DNA of 64,000 bases from positions 1,798,001 to 1,862,000 of the forward strand of contig JAUZTG010000020.1 of NCBI GenBank assembly GCA_030734395.1, read 5' to 3'. Each line of letters begins with the position of its first letter. The stretch's first letter is position 1. The translations under genes and the position numbers were made by a program. The notes under the pieces are model-generated. The model made no database searches, was not told the DNA's origin, and was given only the letters and a program-made list of their open reading frames with translations. This DNA is from Sarocladium kiliense. Lineage: Eukaryota > Ascomycota > Sordariomycetes > Hypocreales > Sarocladiaceae. Of this stretch, positions 11,527 through 23,268 are shown piece after piece.

Positions 11527-13886
11527 TCACAGGCTCCTCCCTGACTTACTACTCTTCTGCAGCTCACTGAAAGCCGCCGAGAGCTGCTTCTTCAATTCCC
11601 GATAGCTCACCAAGAAACTCGTCTGCTCGTCCCTACTCGTCAAGCAAATCCTCTCATCCACACCAGCATCCAGCTTATTCAAGCACCGAATCATATGTCC
11701 CACATCCAGCACCGCGTTGCCCGACGCATCAACCTGGTGGAACACGTAGTCCCGGAAGAGTTTGAGCATGTACCGCTCCCCGTTCTCGGACCAGGCTGCA
11801 CGTTCGCCGGCGCTGGAAAGGTTGGAGTCAAGGTCACCGGATGTGCCAGCCGGACGCTCATTGATAGTGGAGAGCTTGAGCATGAGGCGGGTGAGGCGAC
11901 CGTTTTCGAGCTCGCGGTAGAGATGGGTGTTGAGTTCGTCGGCGGCGTGGAGAGCACCGTCGAAGGTGGAGACCATGTGTGATGCTATGCCGCGGATGAA
12001 CTCGTCGATGCTTTTGCGGGATGGGGCTGCAGCATTGGTGGTGCCACTGGCCGTGGCGCCTTGTTGGGGGGTGAGGAGCCAGAGGATGGTATCGCGCAGT
12101 TCGATGGAATAGACGCGGCTCATTTGCTCGACGGAGAGTTGGAGGTTGGTAAGGTGCGCGGGAAGGGTGTTCGTGGCGAGGCAAAGGAGCGTGCGGCCGA
12201 ATTGGAGGAAGTCTTCTTGTTGGAGATCTGCTACAGGCCGGCGGGCGTCAAATTGTACGACGTCGAGGACGGCGCAGCCACTGAGGCGGATGCGGTTCTT
12301 GTCAGTTAGGAGAATCTTGGAGACGTCCAGACAGCGCGCGGCGAGGTCGGCTCCGTGGATGGCCTTTAGGGCGTTGGCAATTTGGGAGATGTAGCCCCAG
12401 AGGACAGGTTCGGGGATGGCTGTTTTGGATTGGAAGCGGTTGCCGTGGGTGGTATTTGTGGACAGGTGCACTTCTGCCAGCGTCTTTGATAGCGGGTGGT
12501 AATCCTGCACGAAGAGGAGGGAGCTATCGCCAAAGGCCCTTGTGGTAAAAGCATCGTGGATTGTCACGACGCTGCCACAGTTGACCTTTCGCCAGTCCTT
12601 GACTGACCTAATGGCATGCTCGTTACTTAGTCTATACCCCTCAAGTCTTCTGAGACAATACATGTTGCCGTTCTTGATGGAGGTCGCCTTGTAAACCCAG
12701 CTGGGGAATCCATAGATATTGGCGCTCTTCTTGTGGGTGGTATCGAGCGCGACGAGAGAGTGGTAGTTATCCAACTGCGGGAGCTGCGAGTTAGGCATCA
12801 CCTGCAAGGACGCCTCCGCTTTCTTCTGCATCTCTTCTCGAAGCTTCTCGGGGAGAAAGAAGTCGTGGGTGAGACGGTGGTACGGCATCATGTCGTCGCG
12901 GTGCGGGCCGACAGGTGCATAAAGGTGGTGTTGGAGGGGTTGAAGAGGTGTGACAAAGGCTGATTGGGGCTGAAAGAAGCCTGCTGCTGTGCCTGCGAGG
13001 GCGTTATGTTCGTCGGCATATGGGTTATATTGAGTCGCTGGGAGCCCTTGTCCCATGGCGGACATGGTAAATGGATCGAATGAGGCTGCGCCATCTTGTG
13101 AGGTCTCGTTGACGGTCGTCTGGATAGGATCGATCAGCAACGTTGCCTGTCGTAGCACAGGTAGACCGACGTTCAAACTCACATCGAAGCTTGGAGTGAA
13201 TTCTCGAATCGCAGCCGGGTTGAACACGGCAGGCTCGGTTTCTGGTGTCGAGTTCGGAGAGGCAGCTGCATCGTTAGCCTTAGTTTGATGCTTGTGATGG
13301 GGAGAGAGAGACTCTTACCACCAAGACCCCTTGGAGTAAAGGTCGCAGCTTGTGTAGAGAGAGCTGCCTTCTTACCAACAGGCTGCAAGCCCGCTGGAGT
13401 GAAGGATGGGGAGTCTACATTGAGAGATTTCTTGGGTCTGCAGATGGAGAAACATGGTCAGCCGGGGTTGGCACGAAGAGGGGGAGTTGCTGTGAGCCGA
13501 GCGCTCGACCGCAACAGGTCGATTTGGCCAGCACTCTCCCCCGTCGAGCGAGCAGACCAGATTTTAAAACTGTATATAGCCTGTTTCTGAGGCATGTACT
13601 GCGTGGCAGCAATGGACTTGGACGTACTCTGGTTGTGAAGAATTGGAGCTGCTTTTATTCGAATCGTGGCTGAAGGTGCAGCCCTGGTCTTCGTATCGGC
13701 AGTGGCCATAGATGAGAACATTCCGGCACGGAGTATCCTTATTCTCTGTTGCGTTCTATGTCAGCCCTGTCCAAAGCTTCCATCTCATCCCGGAGAGCTT
13801 CAGATGTCACACGCACCTCGTCCTTTGGGTCTCGGGGAGCCGACCTGGCGCCGAAGGTCTGAAGATTGGTATCGTGAGGTCGCCAT
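11527..13886 (-). CDS. PAN3: PAN3, regulatory subunit of PAN2-PAN3 deadenylase
   Basis: Four exons, complement(11527..13265, 13319..13437, 13628..13745, 13817..13886), sum to 2046 nt, giving 681 aa. The first exons give MATSRYQSSD... and a CCCH zinc finger with C30, C39, C46 and H50 (C-x8-C-x6-C-x3-H; YGHCRYEDQGCTFSHD). A PAM2-like motif for binding the poly(A)-binding protein MLLE domain is at about 116-127 (VFNPAAIREFTP). It is followed by the PAN3 pseudokinase domain (YGFPSWVYKATSIKNGNMYC...) and the C-terminal knob domain, which ends at the expected length. PAN3 recruits the PAN2 exonuclease to poly(A) tails in the cytoplasm. The small N-terminal exons were placed by splice phase and family pattern; the ATG at 13886 is the best supported start. 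Confidence 0.95.
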
Positions 13887-15110
13887 GATCGAAATTTGTA
13901 CAGAAAGCGCGCCGCTCTGTCCTTCGGGCCTACCTCGCCTAGTCGAGGGTCAGCAAAGATCCATGCGACGCAGTGGGAGGCCTGTCGCAGCCCATCGGCA
14001 TCGCGGCCGAGCAGACGCGTGAGCGGGACGCGGATTCCTGGAGGAGGGACGGGGAAGACGAACCTGGCACCTAGCAGCCGCTGCCCATGTTTTTGTCAAC
14101 GGCGGCGGGATCTCGCCCATAAGAGAATTGCGTGAAGATGAGAGGAGAGTGCTGGCACTGGCGGTGGACGCTGTGGTGTTGACTGTAGGAGGAGAATAGG
14201 GCACCTTTTGGCAAGGTGGAGGGACAAGTGGTAGGCTATGGCGGGGGATCTAAGGTGTGGTGAAGTGTGGTCGCGTTGCTCGACAGAAGGTACTTTAGCT
14301 TGCGCGGGTAGGTACCTAAGGTATGCAGCTTTGGTGGGTGGGGAACATGTTCTCCAGCTGCCCAGGACATCATTCCTGCGGGCACCTTCAAGCTGCCGAC
14401 TACTTACGTACCCTAGGACACCTGTAAGGTGCCTCCTGCAGGTGAGCATTGACGTGTACAATCGATGCTGCGAATGTGCCTACGATTCCTAAGATTATCT
14501 TAATTGTTACAGTGAGCTTAATGCCTTGGCCTCTAGTGAAGCCGAACCTGTTTACAACGTCGGCTCTGAGCTGCACCCAGTTCCAAGACTTCCATACCTC
14601 AGATATCACGCATGGTGTACCGACTTAGAATCTATCATGGATAGGGCCATTCCCCGTGTGCATGGAAGCGCCCATGGTGCTATCAAGAGCTCGACTCATG
14701 AAAGACTGGTTTATCGCTTCAGGTTCAGCTACTGAATAGACCTTGCCCGGGAGCTTTCGCTCTTAGAGGAATAAGGGTCGGCCCGGAACTGGCTCTGTCG
14801 GTGCAAGATCACACCTCTCGCGAGCTGCACGTAGGGCCTCTGGTACATGTCCGGTCGGTGCAAATCCACCCATCCAGAGACCTGAACCGGCTGCAGAAAT
14901 AAGTTGAAGACCAGGATGAACTGCAGTTATACGGCATGGGGTCGGTGGTTGTTTGTAATTCTTCTCTCAATGTAGTTTTGTGAAAAGTTGACCAAGAGAT
15001 CACATGAGCAGGTGGGATTAGTGGGTATAAATGGCTGTGACTCTACCGTGATATGCTCTGACAGCGAAGCCTCATCCTTGTGTCAGGAGCATTTCAGCAA
15101 GAGCCAAACT
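13887..15110. other. Gene-free region upstream of PAN3
   Basis: Contains the PAN3 promoter/leader and about 1 kb with no supported gene. Short open frames lack domains. Around 14300-14420 there are repeated GGTACCTA/AGGT-like short words with no clear structure. Confidence 0.45.
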
Positions 15111-15440
15111 AACGACAGATTATAACTTAACTAAAACTTAGCCTATAATACATATCTAATAATTAAATGATATAAATTATAAATAGTTATTAAGAGATAT
15201 TATTCTTATTCAATAATAATAAAACGTTTAAATTTAATATTAAATATTTCTTAATTTTTTTTAAAAATTATATTTTTACTATAATTTCTTTTTAAATTAT
15301 TGATAAATAATAGCTTTCCTTTTTTTAATCAAAGTTCTTATAAGTTACATAATTCATCCTTTATCTAGGATTAAAATAAGTAAATTATGTATAATGCTAG
15401 CGCTTCCTTAGTTATCTTATGATCTCCCCGGCCTATTCTA
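15111..15440. repeat. AT-rich island, possible RIP-degraded repeat relic
   Basis: About 330 bp is strongly AT-rich, dominated by TA, TAA and AAT words, in otherwise roughly 50% GC DNA. It has no open frame. In filamentous ascomycetes such abrupt AT-rich islands are usually remnants of transposons mutated by repeat-induced point mutation (C to T). No terminal repeats or transposase pieces can be seen, so the origin is inference. Confidence 0.5.
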
Positions 15441-16099
15441 TAGACCTATAGTAGTTACGTTTATAACAACACGCCACCTAATCAGCATCGACTTTTCCGT
15501 GCGAATCCCTTCCCATCCCACCACTAAAGTTCGGTATCGGCCCCTGTTATGTTACTTCCACACCAAGACCCCTGCGACGGGGTACCTCGAGACGGAGAGT
15601 CGGGGTGTCCCTTTCGATCCGAAAAGCCTCCAGTCATCAGTGCTAGATGCCTCACCCTAAAGCCAGCCCTAAGAGTATATATAAGCCTAAGTTCAAGGTA
15701 ACTACGTTGTCCCAGATGGAGCTGAGAAAATGCAGCGCCGGTAAACACAGGCAGAGCGATCCCTCGGTACTTGCTCGGGGAGAGTTGTGCCTTGGAAACA
15801 ACCCAGAGTTTAGATTAGAACGCCTCTCTTTTACATCAAATTTATCCGCGTTGAGCTGAGCTGCTGCACTTGAGCACATAGTAAGCTAGTCTACTAGTCG
15901 ATTGACAGTATGCCCCATGTCTTCCCTCTGGGATGGATTCATGGGGTTATGGGTATTATCTGGAATTGTAACGCCACAGGCATGTCGTTAAAAGCTCAAA
16001 GTTTGAATAAAGCAGCTCAGGTGTTGTTATTGTGTTCTATGATACCTCGCAATTGCCCCAACTGGGAATAAGTGGCTACGTTGACAAACAGGCATAACC
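15441..16099. other. Intergenic region
   Basis: No gene is supported. Base composition returns to normal after the AT island. It includes the 3' flank of the serine hydrolase gene. Confidence 0.45.
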
Positions 16100-18026
16100 T
16101 TAGCCAACCTTCTTGAGAGTCTCCCTCATCACTCTGGGTCTGAGTCCAGTAACCTTGCCTCTCTGATCAATCTCAAACTCGAAATCATCACTTCCAACAT
16201 TCCCGTACGTCAGCATGTCCACTAAACCCCATGATAGGCATCCACTACTGAAAAGACCAGCAGGCGCCTCTGTTGCCTCTTCTCCGGCCTTTGCCTCCGA
16301 CTCTTCCACAGCTTTGGGTTCATAAATACCCCTGAAGGACATTGTTCGGTCGCCTTGCAGCCCCACCGGGTATAGTCTCAGGACAGGCTCTACCCCTGAC
16401 CCCGGCCATATAAACGAGGCGTGCGCGGATAGTACATCGATGCCTCCACGGGTCCAGTTCCGAACCACGAGCGTCTCGTTCATTTCTACCGTCATCTTAT
16501 GTGAGGTTCCCTGATATATACCGGCAAACCGCGCGGCGGAAGTCTCGCGAGCAGCGGACTCAGCCGCTGGCAGCAGCGTCTCTGCGAGAAGATCAGGGAG
16601 ATAGCCCAGCAAGCTGTCGCCTCCAGAGCCTGCAATAAGCACCACGTAGCCTAATTCGTGATCTGGCGAAAGAACAATCATTGCACTGTAAAGCCCAAAA
16701 GCGCCGTTTTTCGTGTAGAGATCGACAACGCGCGTACCGCCGTGGCCAAGTGGGAGAAGGGCTCGACGAATCTCCCATGGCATGCCAACAGACATATGGA
16801 GGTCCGCAGTGTGGGTCGTAGGCTTGAGCCAGGCGCGGGTCGTGGACGGGTTGAGGATAGATGAGTTCAGGATGGATTGACCTAGTCGTGTAAGATCTGC
16901 AGCCGTGGAAAAAATGCCACCGTATCTATAGATATTTAGCCCTGTAAGACGAAGAGTGAAGGAAACACGGAAGTACTTACGGGCTAGAGTCTCCCGTCGT
17001 GATGTTCCACCATGAAAGTAGATCATTCTCGGGGATGATGGCATTCTCCTTGCTCTTGGGAGCCTCCAGTGTCGTGCGCTTCATCGAGAGTGGCCGAAGC
17101 AGCGAGGATTCAAGAGACTTCTCGAACGAATTTCCTGTCATTCCCTCGAGTGCATAGGCAAGAATTTGGTATGCAAGGTTTGAGTACACGGGGGTGTTTG
17201 ACGTGGACGTGATGGGGAAGTTGGTTTGAGCCGTAAGGCCCTGAAAGAACTCTGAGGACTAGTGTTAGCCAATATGTTCAGCTCGGGGGTATCCTCGAAT
17301 TCACCTTTACGGGAGCAAGGTCCCAAGCTTGGTTCTGCTATACTGCACCTTGGTTTCTCTTTATCGTCGAGGACGGGCAATCCGTATTGCTCAGGGTTAG
17401 TGTTTGATGGTCCAATAAAGGTGGCGATGTCGAAGAGCCCAACTAACACGATTGTTAGAATCGCCAACTTCATAGAAACCGGAGGTGCGCTTACGATTTC
17501 GACTAATCCCTGCCATGTGCCCGCAAAGCTGACCGATGGTGACTTCATCCCACTGCACTCTGCGCGCAGGATCACCCTTGTTTTTCTTGGCTGCACGCGC
17601 AAGCTCGGGCACCCATCTCGTTACGGGATCATGCATGCGCTCCATTCCGACCTCAGCAAGTAAGGTGTACACAGTGATCAGCTTCGATACGCTCCCTACG
17701 CGAAATACAGTATCCTCATTGAGCGTTTGTGAGGTCAGGAAGCCTTTCATCTCTGGAGGAACATATCCATGTTGGAAGAGAGTCTCGGAAGCGGAGAAGG
17801 CCTGGACGTAGAAAGTAGCGTTGAGGCCCTGGAAGGTCCCGTTCCTTTCAAGGTCATGGAAGGTGTTGTTGAGTCGGTTCACGGTGTTTGCGAAAGTACT
17901 GGAAGAGAGTGGATCGCGGACGGGTGGGAAGACAGGACCCAGGAGAGGACATGGGCCTTGTTGCGCATGGCTCTGCTGTGTTAGGACGGCGAGGCCGAAG
18001 GAAAGAATAGAATAGAGATATCTCAT
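16100..18026 (-). CDS. Secreted beta-lactamase-like serine hydrolase
   Basis: Four exons, complement(16100..16925, 16981..17251, 17305..17442, 17495..18026), sum to 1767 nt, giving 588 aa with all phases consistent. A signal peptide occupies about residues 1-21 (MRYLYSILSFGLAVLT...). The class C beta-lactamase/penicillin-binding fold is shown by the SxxK motif S112-V-S-K115 and the YxN motif Y246-S-N248, with a later TKNGAFG that may serve as the KTG-like motif. A C-terminal beta-rich domain (residues about 420-588) follows. Several N-x-S/T sites suit a glycosylated extracellular enzyme. Fungal members of this family (beta-lactamase-like protein, ARB_00930 type) are secreted hydrolases of unknown substrate. 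It is divergent from a Zn2Cys6 regulator 569 bp away, which may control it. Confidence 0.9.
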
Positions 18027-18595
18027 GATGATCTAGAGTATAGTGTTGCTATCTCATGGAATATTGTGATGGGAATCAACAGTCACAGAGAGTGCGAGTT
18101 CGACTGCTTTATATAACGAGGCCTGTGAACGGGAACTCAGGAGAGGATCGCTCAGAGAGCGAGCCTTCATCAAGGCAGCAACCCCAAGATCCACCCAATG
18201 TTTGCATGAAACCATCCTAACAGCGCTCTGAGTGGTTGACTCGCTCATCAGCTTCGTACTCAGCCTCGCAAGAATGCTTCGTATGATCATGAAGGGATTA
18301 CGAGTCCATTAAGCTTGAACTTGCAGAGAAACCAATCAGCGTGAGGCTGCTCTGTAGGTCCGCCGTGATTGGTCGGCTCGCTCAATTGATGCTGCTTTGG
18401 GCTAGAGCCCCGCTTTTCAGCCGTCACGGCATATCACACAGCCACGCGCTGTGATGGGGTCAGGTGAGATGGGATGAGCTTCTCTCTCCTCAGAATTTTC
18501 TTGGGGAGGCTCTGTAAATGAATCACATAGGCGATGCAGAAAACGGCTCATTGTCCTGAGTACGTGTTCAGAAGACGTGTCTCGAGCCCTACGTC
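18027..18595. other. Shared divergent promoter region
   Basis: 569 bp separates the start codons of the serine hydrolase (minus) and the Zn2Cys6 factor (plus). No gene is seen. It probably carries both promoters. Confidence 0.55.
18109..18116 (-). promoter_or_regulatory. TATA box of serine hydrolase gene
   Basis: TTATATAA lies 83-90 bp upstream of the ATG at 18026, a normal distance for a fungal TATA element including a short leader. Confidence 0.5.
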
Positions 18596-20380
18596 ATGGT
18601 CGGCGTAGGGCCTAAGGTAGCCGCTGTTGGTGCAGGTCGACCACGCCGAGCATATCACACCAAGACCAAGACGGGCTGTCGCACCTGTAGGTAAGTCCGT
18701 GGGCCTATGCCATACCTTGAGATTCGATTCACTCGGGAAACAAGCTGAGGCAATGACGCTGTTAGGGTCCGTAAAGTTCGCTGCGATGAAGGCAAACCCG
18801 ACTGTGTGCGTTGTACCTCCACTGGCCGGATGTGCGACGGTTACGCTTCCTTCTCACCTCCTTCACGCGCTTTATCCTCAATATCCAAACCGCCCTCTCC
18901 TTCACAGGGCCATGAGCCACCTAATGCCACCGCCGATCTCAAGCTGATCCTACCACGGCAAAGTCCTCAAGAGGTTCGCAGCTATCGTTACTTCATTGAA
19001 GTCACGGCTCCGTCCCTCGCCGGTGCTTTTTATGCCGACTTCTGGCTTGCCGACGTTCCACGCGTCTGCATGTCTGATGCAGCCATATGGCATGCCGTGG
19101 TTAGCCTTGGTTCTGCCTATGAGGACTTTGCACAACATGGCTGCGCGTCCGGGAACGAGTTTACACTCAGGCAGTTCAACTCCTCTATCCGATGTCTCAC
19201 CGAGTCGCGATCGCCTAGATTTGCAGATCGCTGGAGAGCCCTTACCATCAGTACTATCTTTACGTACATATGCACCATCAAAGGATTGCATGATCAAACG
19301 CGGATGCATCTTCAGGCAGGACGCAACCTCCTTCGGGAGCTTCAAGAAGATGGCTTGAGGGTAACAACTGCCGCAAACCAAAGTCGACTTCAAGATTCTG
19401 CACCACCGACAACGTCAATCACATCAATTCCCATATCACTCGCTCCGATACAGTCTATTCTAGTTAACCTGGAGCTGCAGTCAAATGCACTCGATCAGGG
19501 TGGCATTATCGACAACCCGTTTTTGCTCGCGCAGAACAAGTTACTCAATACATGGCGCTCTTATGCGGCGCCTCAGTCCTCGGCTCGCCCGACTACAGAG
19601 AACGTTAAGCAAGCTCATCGTGCTGCCGAGTCGCTGTTCTTTGGACTGGTTTTGTCTTCCCAAGAACATGCAAAGCAGCTTAGTGATCTTCAAATTGGCA
19701 AGGCCGGGTTGGATGTGCTATCTCGTCTAGTTGTGCGACAAGAGGCTCATACGAGATGCTTCAGAGAGATTGGCAAAGCAATCGACATGTTCCAAAAAGA
19801 TTTGGATTCACCTCCTAACATCCCAGGGCATGTCAACCGATTGAAAGAGCACACAATCCTTCCGGTGCGCCTCTTCCATACCACCAACCGCATCCTTCTA
19901 ATTCAAGACCCGGATGAGCATGACTTGGTGCAGCGCCAACGGGGCCTCCCTGCCTTGTTTGCCTCTGTAGTCGACCTCGCTGAGCAAATCATGGATCTTG
20001 ATCCAATCAAGACCCTTGGAGTAACATATACGCAACAACTCTTCTTAGTCGCTCATAGTGGCATCGGCCAGTCAATCCGCCGGCGTGCCGTAGCTTTGCT
20101 GCGGCGCCCAAGGCTGGAAGATGGTTGGGATAGTCTCATCTCTGCACGTCTTGCCGAGGCAATCATGGACAGGGAGATGGAGGCAGCGTGGGAATATGAG
20201 ATGGAGCAAGGCCTGAGTGCAGGGAAGGTGGGAGAGCAAGAGGAGGATGTCGACCCAATGTTTCGCATATACAATTTGACTTTCTCTTTTACGGGGAGGC
20301 GAGAGGGGCGGACTGTCCTGAGGACGTGGCGGGAGAAGCTGAACAATATTGCCGGGAAAGAAAAGACAATATGCTGGTGA
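18596..20380 (+). CDS. Zn(II)2Cys6 transcription factor
   Basis: Two exons, 18596..18690 and 18766..20380, sum to 1710 nt, giving 569 aa. The intron splits the zinc cluster: exon 1 ends in TGCRTC(R) and exon 2 continues VRKVRCDEGKPDC. The complete cluster spans residues 28-55 with spacing C-x2-C-x6-C-x6-C-x2-C-x6-C, preceded by basic residues. The long helical C-terminal region (SLAGAFYADFWLADVPR, WHAVVSLGSAYEDFA and similar) is typical of the fungal transcription factor middle region found in many sterol-uptake or Upc2-like and secondary-metabolism factors. It is a nuclear, DNA-binding regulator. Its position back-to-back with the secreted hydrolase suggests a local regulatory link, but that is inference. 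Confidence 0.9.
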
Positions 20381-21226
20381 TGATATAGCTGTTGAGAGGG
20401 ACTGTATCACAGGGAAGAAGAGAGCCATAGATGAGAGAAAAGGAGATTGGTGAAAGTGAAAAGAGTGGACGAGGAAGGGGGAAGCAACTCTGTGGGCGTC
20501 GATAAGGGCTCTGAATGACACCCAGGAGAGCTCTTGCACAATCCTAAGGCAGCTAGACAGTTGGTTTCTCTTTGCAATGGCTTTCTCTCATACTTGCAAC
20601 CTTAACGTTGATTCTTTCGTCGATGTGGCCCTTCTAGCTGTAACCACTACTGTATGCGGGCTGCCGCCATCAGGCCCAAGACGACCAGTGAACACCTGGT
20701 GTTCCTTGAGAGCGAGCATCCGCTGTGCAGGCCCCTGCTGAGCCTGCCTTGCCAAGGTACACAAGGGATACGCGGCAGCAAGGGCATGGCGTCCCAGGTC
20801 CAGGACTTCCGACGAAAATACTGGTAATCCATTCATTCATTCAGCGTCTGCACTCACCCATTCAGGCAGCAACAGCTAGCTTCCTGTAATAGGTCAATAG
20901 GCGAGACTGGCTAGGATCAAGTAGAGCGCCATTGGCTCACGTGATAATCAGGATGCGTCTTCTCGGACATGCCTGTTCTAGATGGTGTTTGTGGCGTTGC
21001 CGCTCGCCCAGCGTCAAAGAGACCGAGAATGGGGCTGAATAGGAATAATACTAACAACTGCGTGGTGGGCACCAAAATAACAGCGAATGCTATCGCCGCA
21101 TTTCCTTTGTCCTTGACTCCCTTCAGCTGGAATCATTTGCCGTAAAGGTCACCTAATTTCTTCCCTGCCTTGATAATTCTGTCCCTTACTCCCTTTCTCC
21201 TCGCTCTCTGCCACTCGTTACTCCTA
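20381..21226. other. Intergenic region
   Basis: 846 bp without a supported gene. A minus-strand open frame near 20588-20836 has no recognisable domain or splice partner. Confidence 0.45.
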
Positions 21227-22612
21227 ATGCAAGGAAGCCTTCTCCAGTGTCGAGATCTACCAGCTATATCCCTCCCTCGTTCTTCTTCCTTATCTTGACC
21301 ATAGGCGCCATTTCAGTCCCAACTTTTGCTGGCGCTGCCGCCGGTTGTGTGATCTCCGGGATCCTCATTGGCGTCCTGGCCACCCACCTTCTACGGCACT
21401 GGCAGCGACAGCCATCATCTTCACGTGACGATCTCAGGCTTTGGAGTCTCCGAAACAAGTTTCACACGATTCTGAGCGGGTTTCCACGGTGCACAGACTG
21501 GGACCATCACTCCACGCCCTTAGACGAGTTCCATTTCCAAGCCTACAGATACGTGTCCACATTATTCCACGGCAACGGCACCGAGGTGAATGGCCCATAT
21601 CAGAGCTCTGTATTCGCAGAGTTAGCGGGAGACAACGAGGACTGGCACTGTCTTATCGAGTTCGACCGGGAACAGCGCTGGAGCACGCTTGTCCACTTCA
21701 TCTGTCGCTTCTTATACCACCGCATGACCCCGGATGGCGAAATCAGCACTTCTCTGCTTCCTGTCGACATGCTTTCAACGTACCGACGCATGTTGGACGA
21801 AATGCCAGCCTTCTATTACAGACAAAGAAGCCAAGGACGACTTTGAGAGAGCGACACTCCTGCTACGGCAGTACTGGCGTGCCTTCTCAACCTACTGGGG
21901 ATCTGAACGGTAGTCTGATGTCATAACACGGAGGCTGAAAAGGACCACCTGCCTTAAGGTCGAGTGTTCGAACGTCATGGAAGTGTGGGCAGGTAGTGAC
22001 GAGTGCCTGATGACGGAAGATGATTCTCGCATGCCGCAAGTAGTCGCCACAGAGGAAGTGCTCAAAAACGCCTTGTCACCATTCAAACCCATCAAGCCCC
22101 CACTAGATTCTCTTTCTAGGCCAATGAGAGCTGGACACCCGGACTCGGACGACGCGGATAGGAATTTGCGGAAGATCATGACTATGGCTGCCGACTTAGC
22201 AATCATGGCCTTCGCCGACCCGGCTCCGACCGAGTTCTACTGGCCCACTTCAAACCGCCGCAAGGGTTATGGTCCAGATGAGAATGATGGCATGCTAGAG
22301 TGTTTTGGCGTTCGTCAGCGGGACCCAGTCCCGGGTCTGGAAGGGCCAGGCTACCCGGTCACAACCATTATCAGAGGCGGGCCCGGATACAACGACAGTA
22401 TCGAGTTCGGTAATGTCCACGAGGCCCAGCAGCGAATGAACGAGGCCTGGAAAAGGCTGAAGCAGGATGGCAACTGGAAGGCGGATGTTCGTGAGCGGGA
22501 ACGGCTCGAGACGCGTCAAAAGAAGAGCAATGAGTTCCGCAAGATGCAAAAGGACCAGAGTGTGCCGTCCCATGGCTGGGAAGGCGGCAAGTTCTGGCAG
22601 CTTGAACGGTGA
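21227..22612 (+). pseudogene. Hypothetical fungal gene, apparently disrupted
   Basis: Two coding-like blocks look like one protein. Block 1 (from about 21247 to about 21825) has a hydrophobic membrane-like segment near its start (FFFLILTIGAISVPTFAGAA) and a Trp/His-rich body. Block 2 (about 21826 to 22612, a different frame) continues with KEAKDDFERATLLLRQYW and ends with a charged helix and WEGGKFWQLER. Between them the frame shifts near 21825 without a usable intron, and block 2 has an in-frame TAG at 21911. Only a 33-nt intron would remove it, shorter than normal. No ATG is in frame with block 1; the ATG at 21227 is in another frame. A 163-nt intron (21780..21942) could rescue the frame but would discard coding-like sequence. 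No known domain recognised. Confidence 0.4.
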
Positions 22613-23268
22613 TCAAAGGAGTGAGCTGGAAGGGCCAGGGAGCAGCGTGAACGGGTCAAACTTGGGCACGAGATCCCTAAGATATTTTAGCTCTGACACG
22701 ATACTTACAAGACCAACCCCCCCCTTCTTCTCTTATGATCCCGCCTACTTACCACAGCTCCGTACGTTGGATCATACCCAACTTCAAGTCCCCAATTTCA
22801 ACTCGATGCGCTCATGTTCGGACCCTATCTTTTTCTCAAAGCCTCAGGTCTTTATCGCTATCCGTACTTCTGTTTGTCGCCAGTCGCTTGTGCAGGAGCC
22901 TCCCTCCGTGACGTCCCTGTAGTTCCAGGTTGGCGTTATATCCTGATCGCTCATATGTGACGACCAAGGTGCACGAGATGGAGCAGATGTGTTTGGTCGT
23001 GGGTAATGAAGTCCGCAGTGGCGTATGGCACGATGCAATTTGTCGCCCCTACACCCGAGGCCACTTGACCACAGCCAAGCAGATATCAACTTGATGTTTA
23101 CGGAATGCTGACTTGAAGCTTTCCGAAGTTCATTCTATTCACTTCCCATGAGCCGTGACGCTGACATTTGGGAAGCTGTCGCAGGTACTGCCTTGACTCA
23201 ATTTAGCAGGGCATGAACATAGCCTTCATGATTTTATCACATCTTAGCTAAAGCTAGCCTATCATCCC
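22613..23268. other. Intergenic region
   Basis: 656 bp, no gene supported. It includes the 3' flank of the GLEYA-domain gene. Confidence 0.5.
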
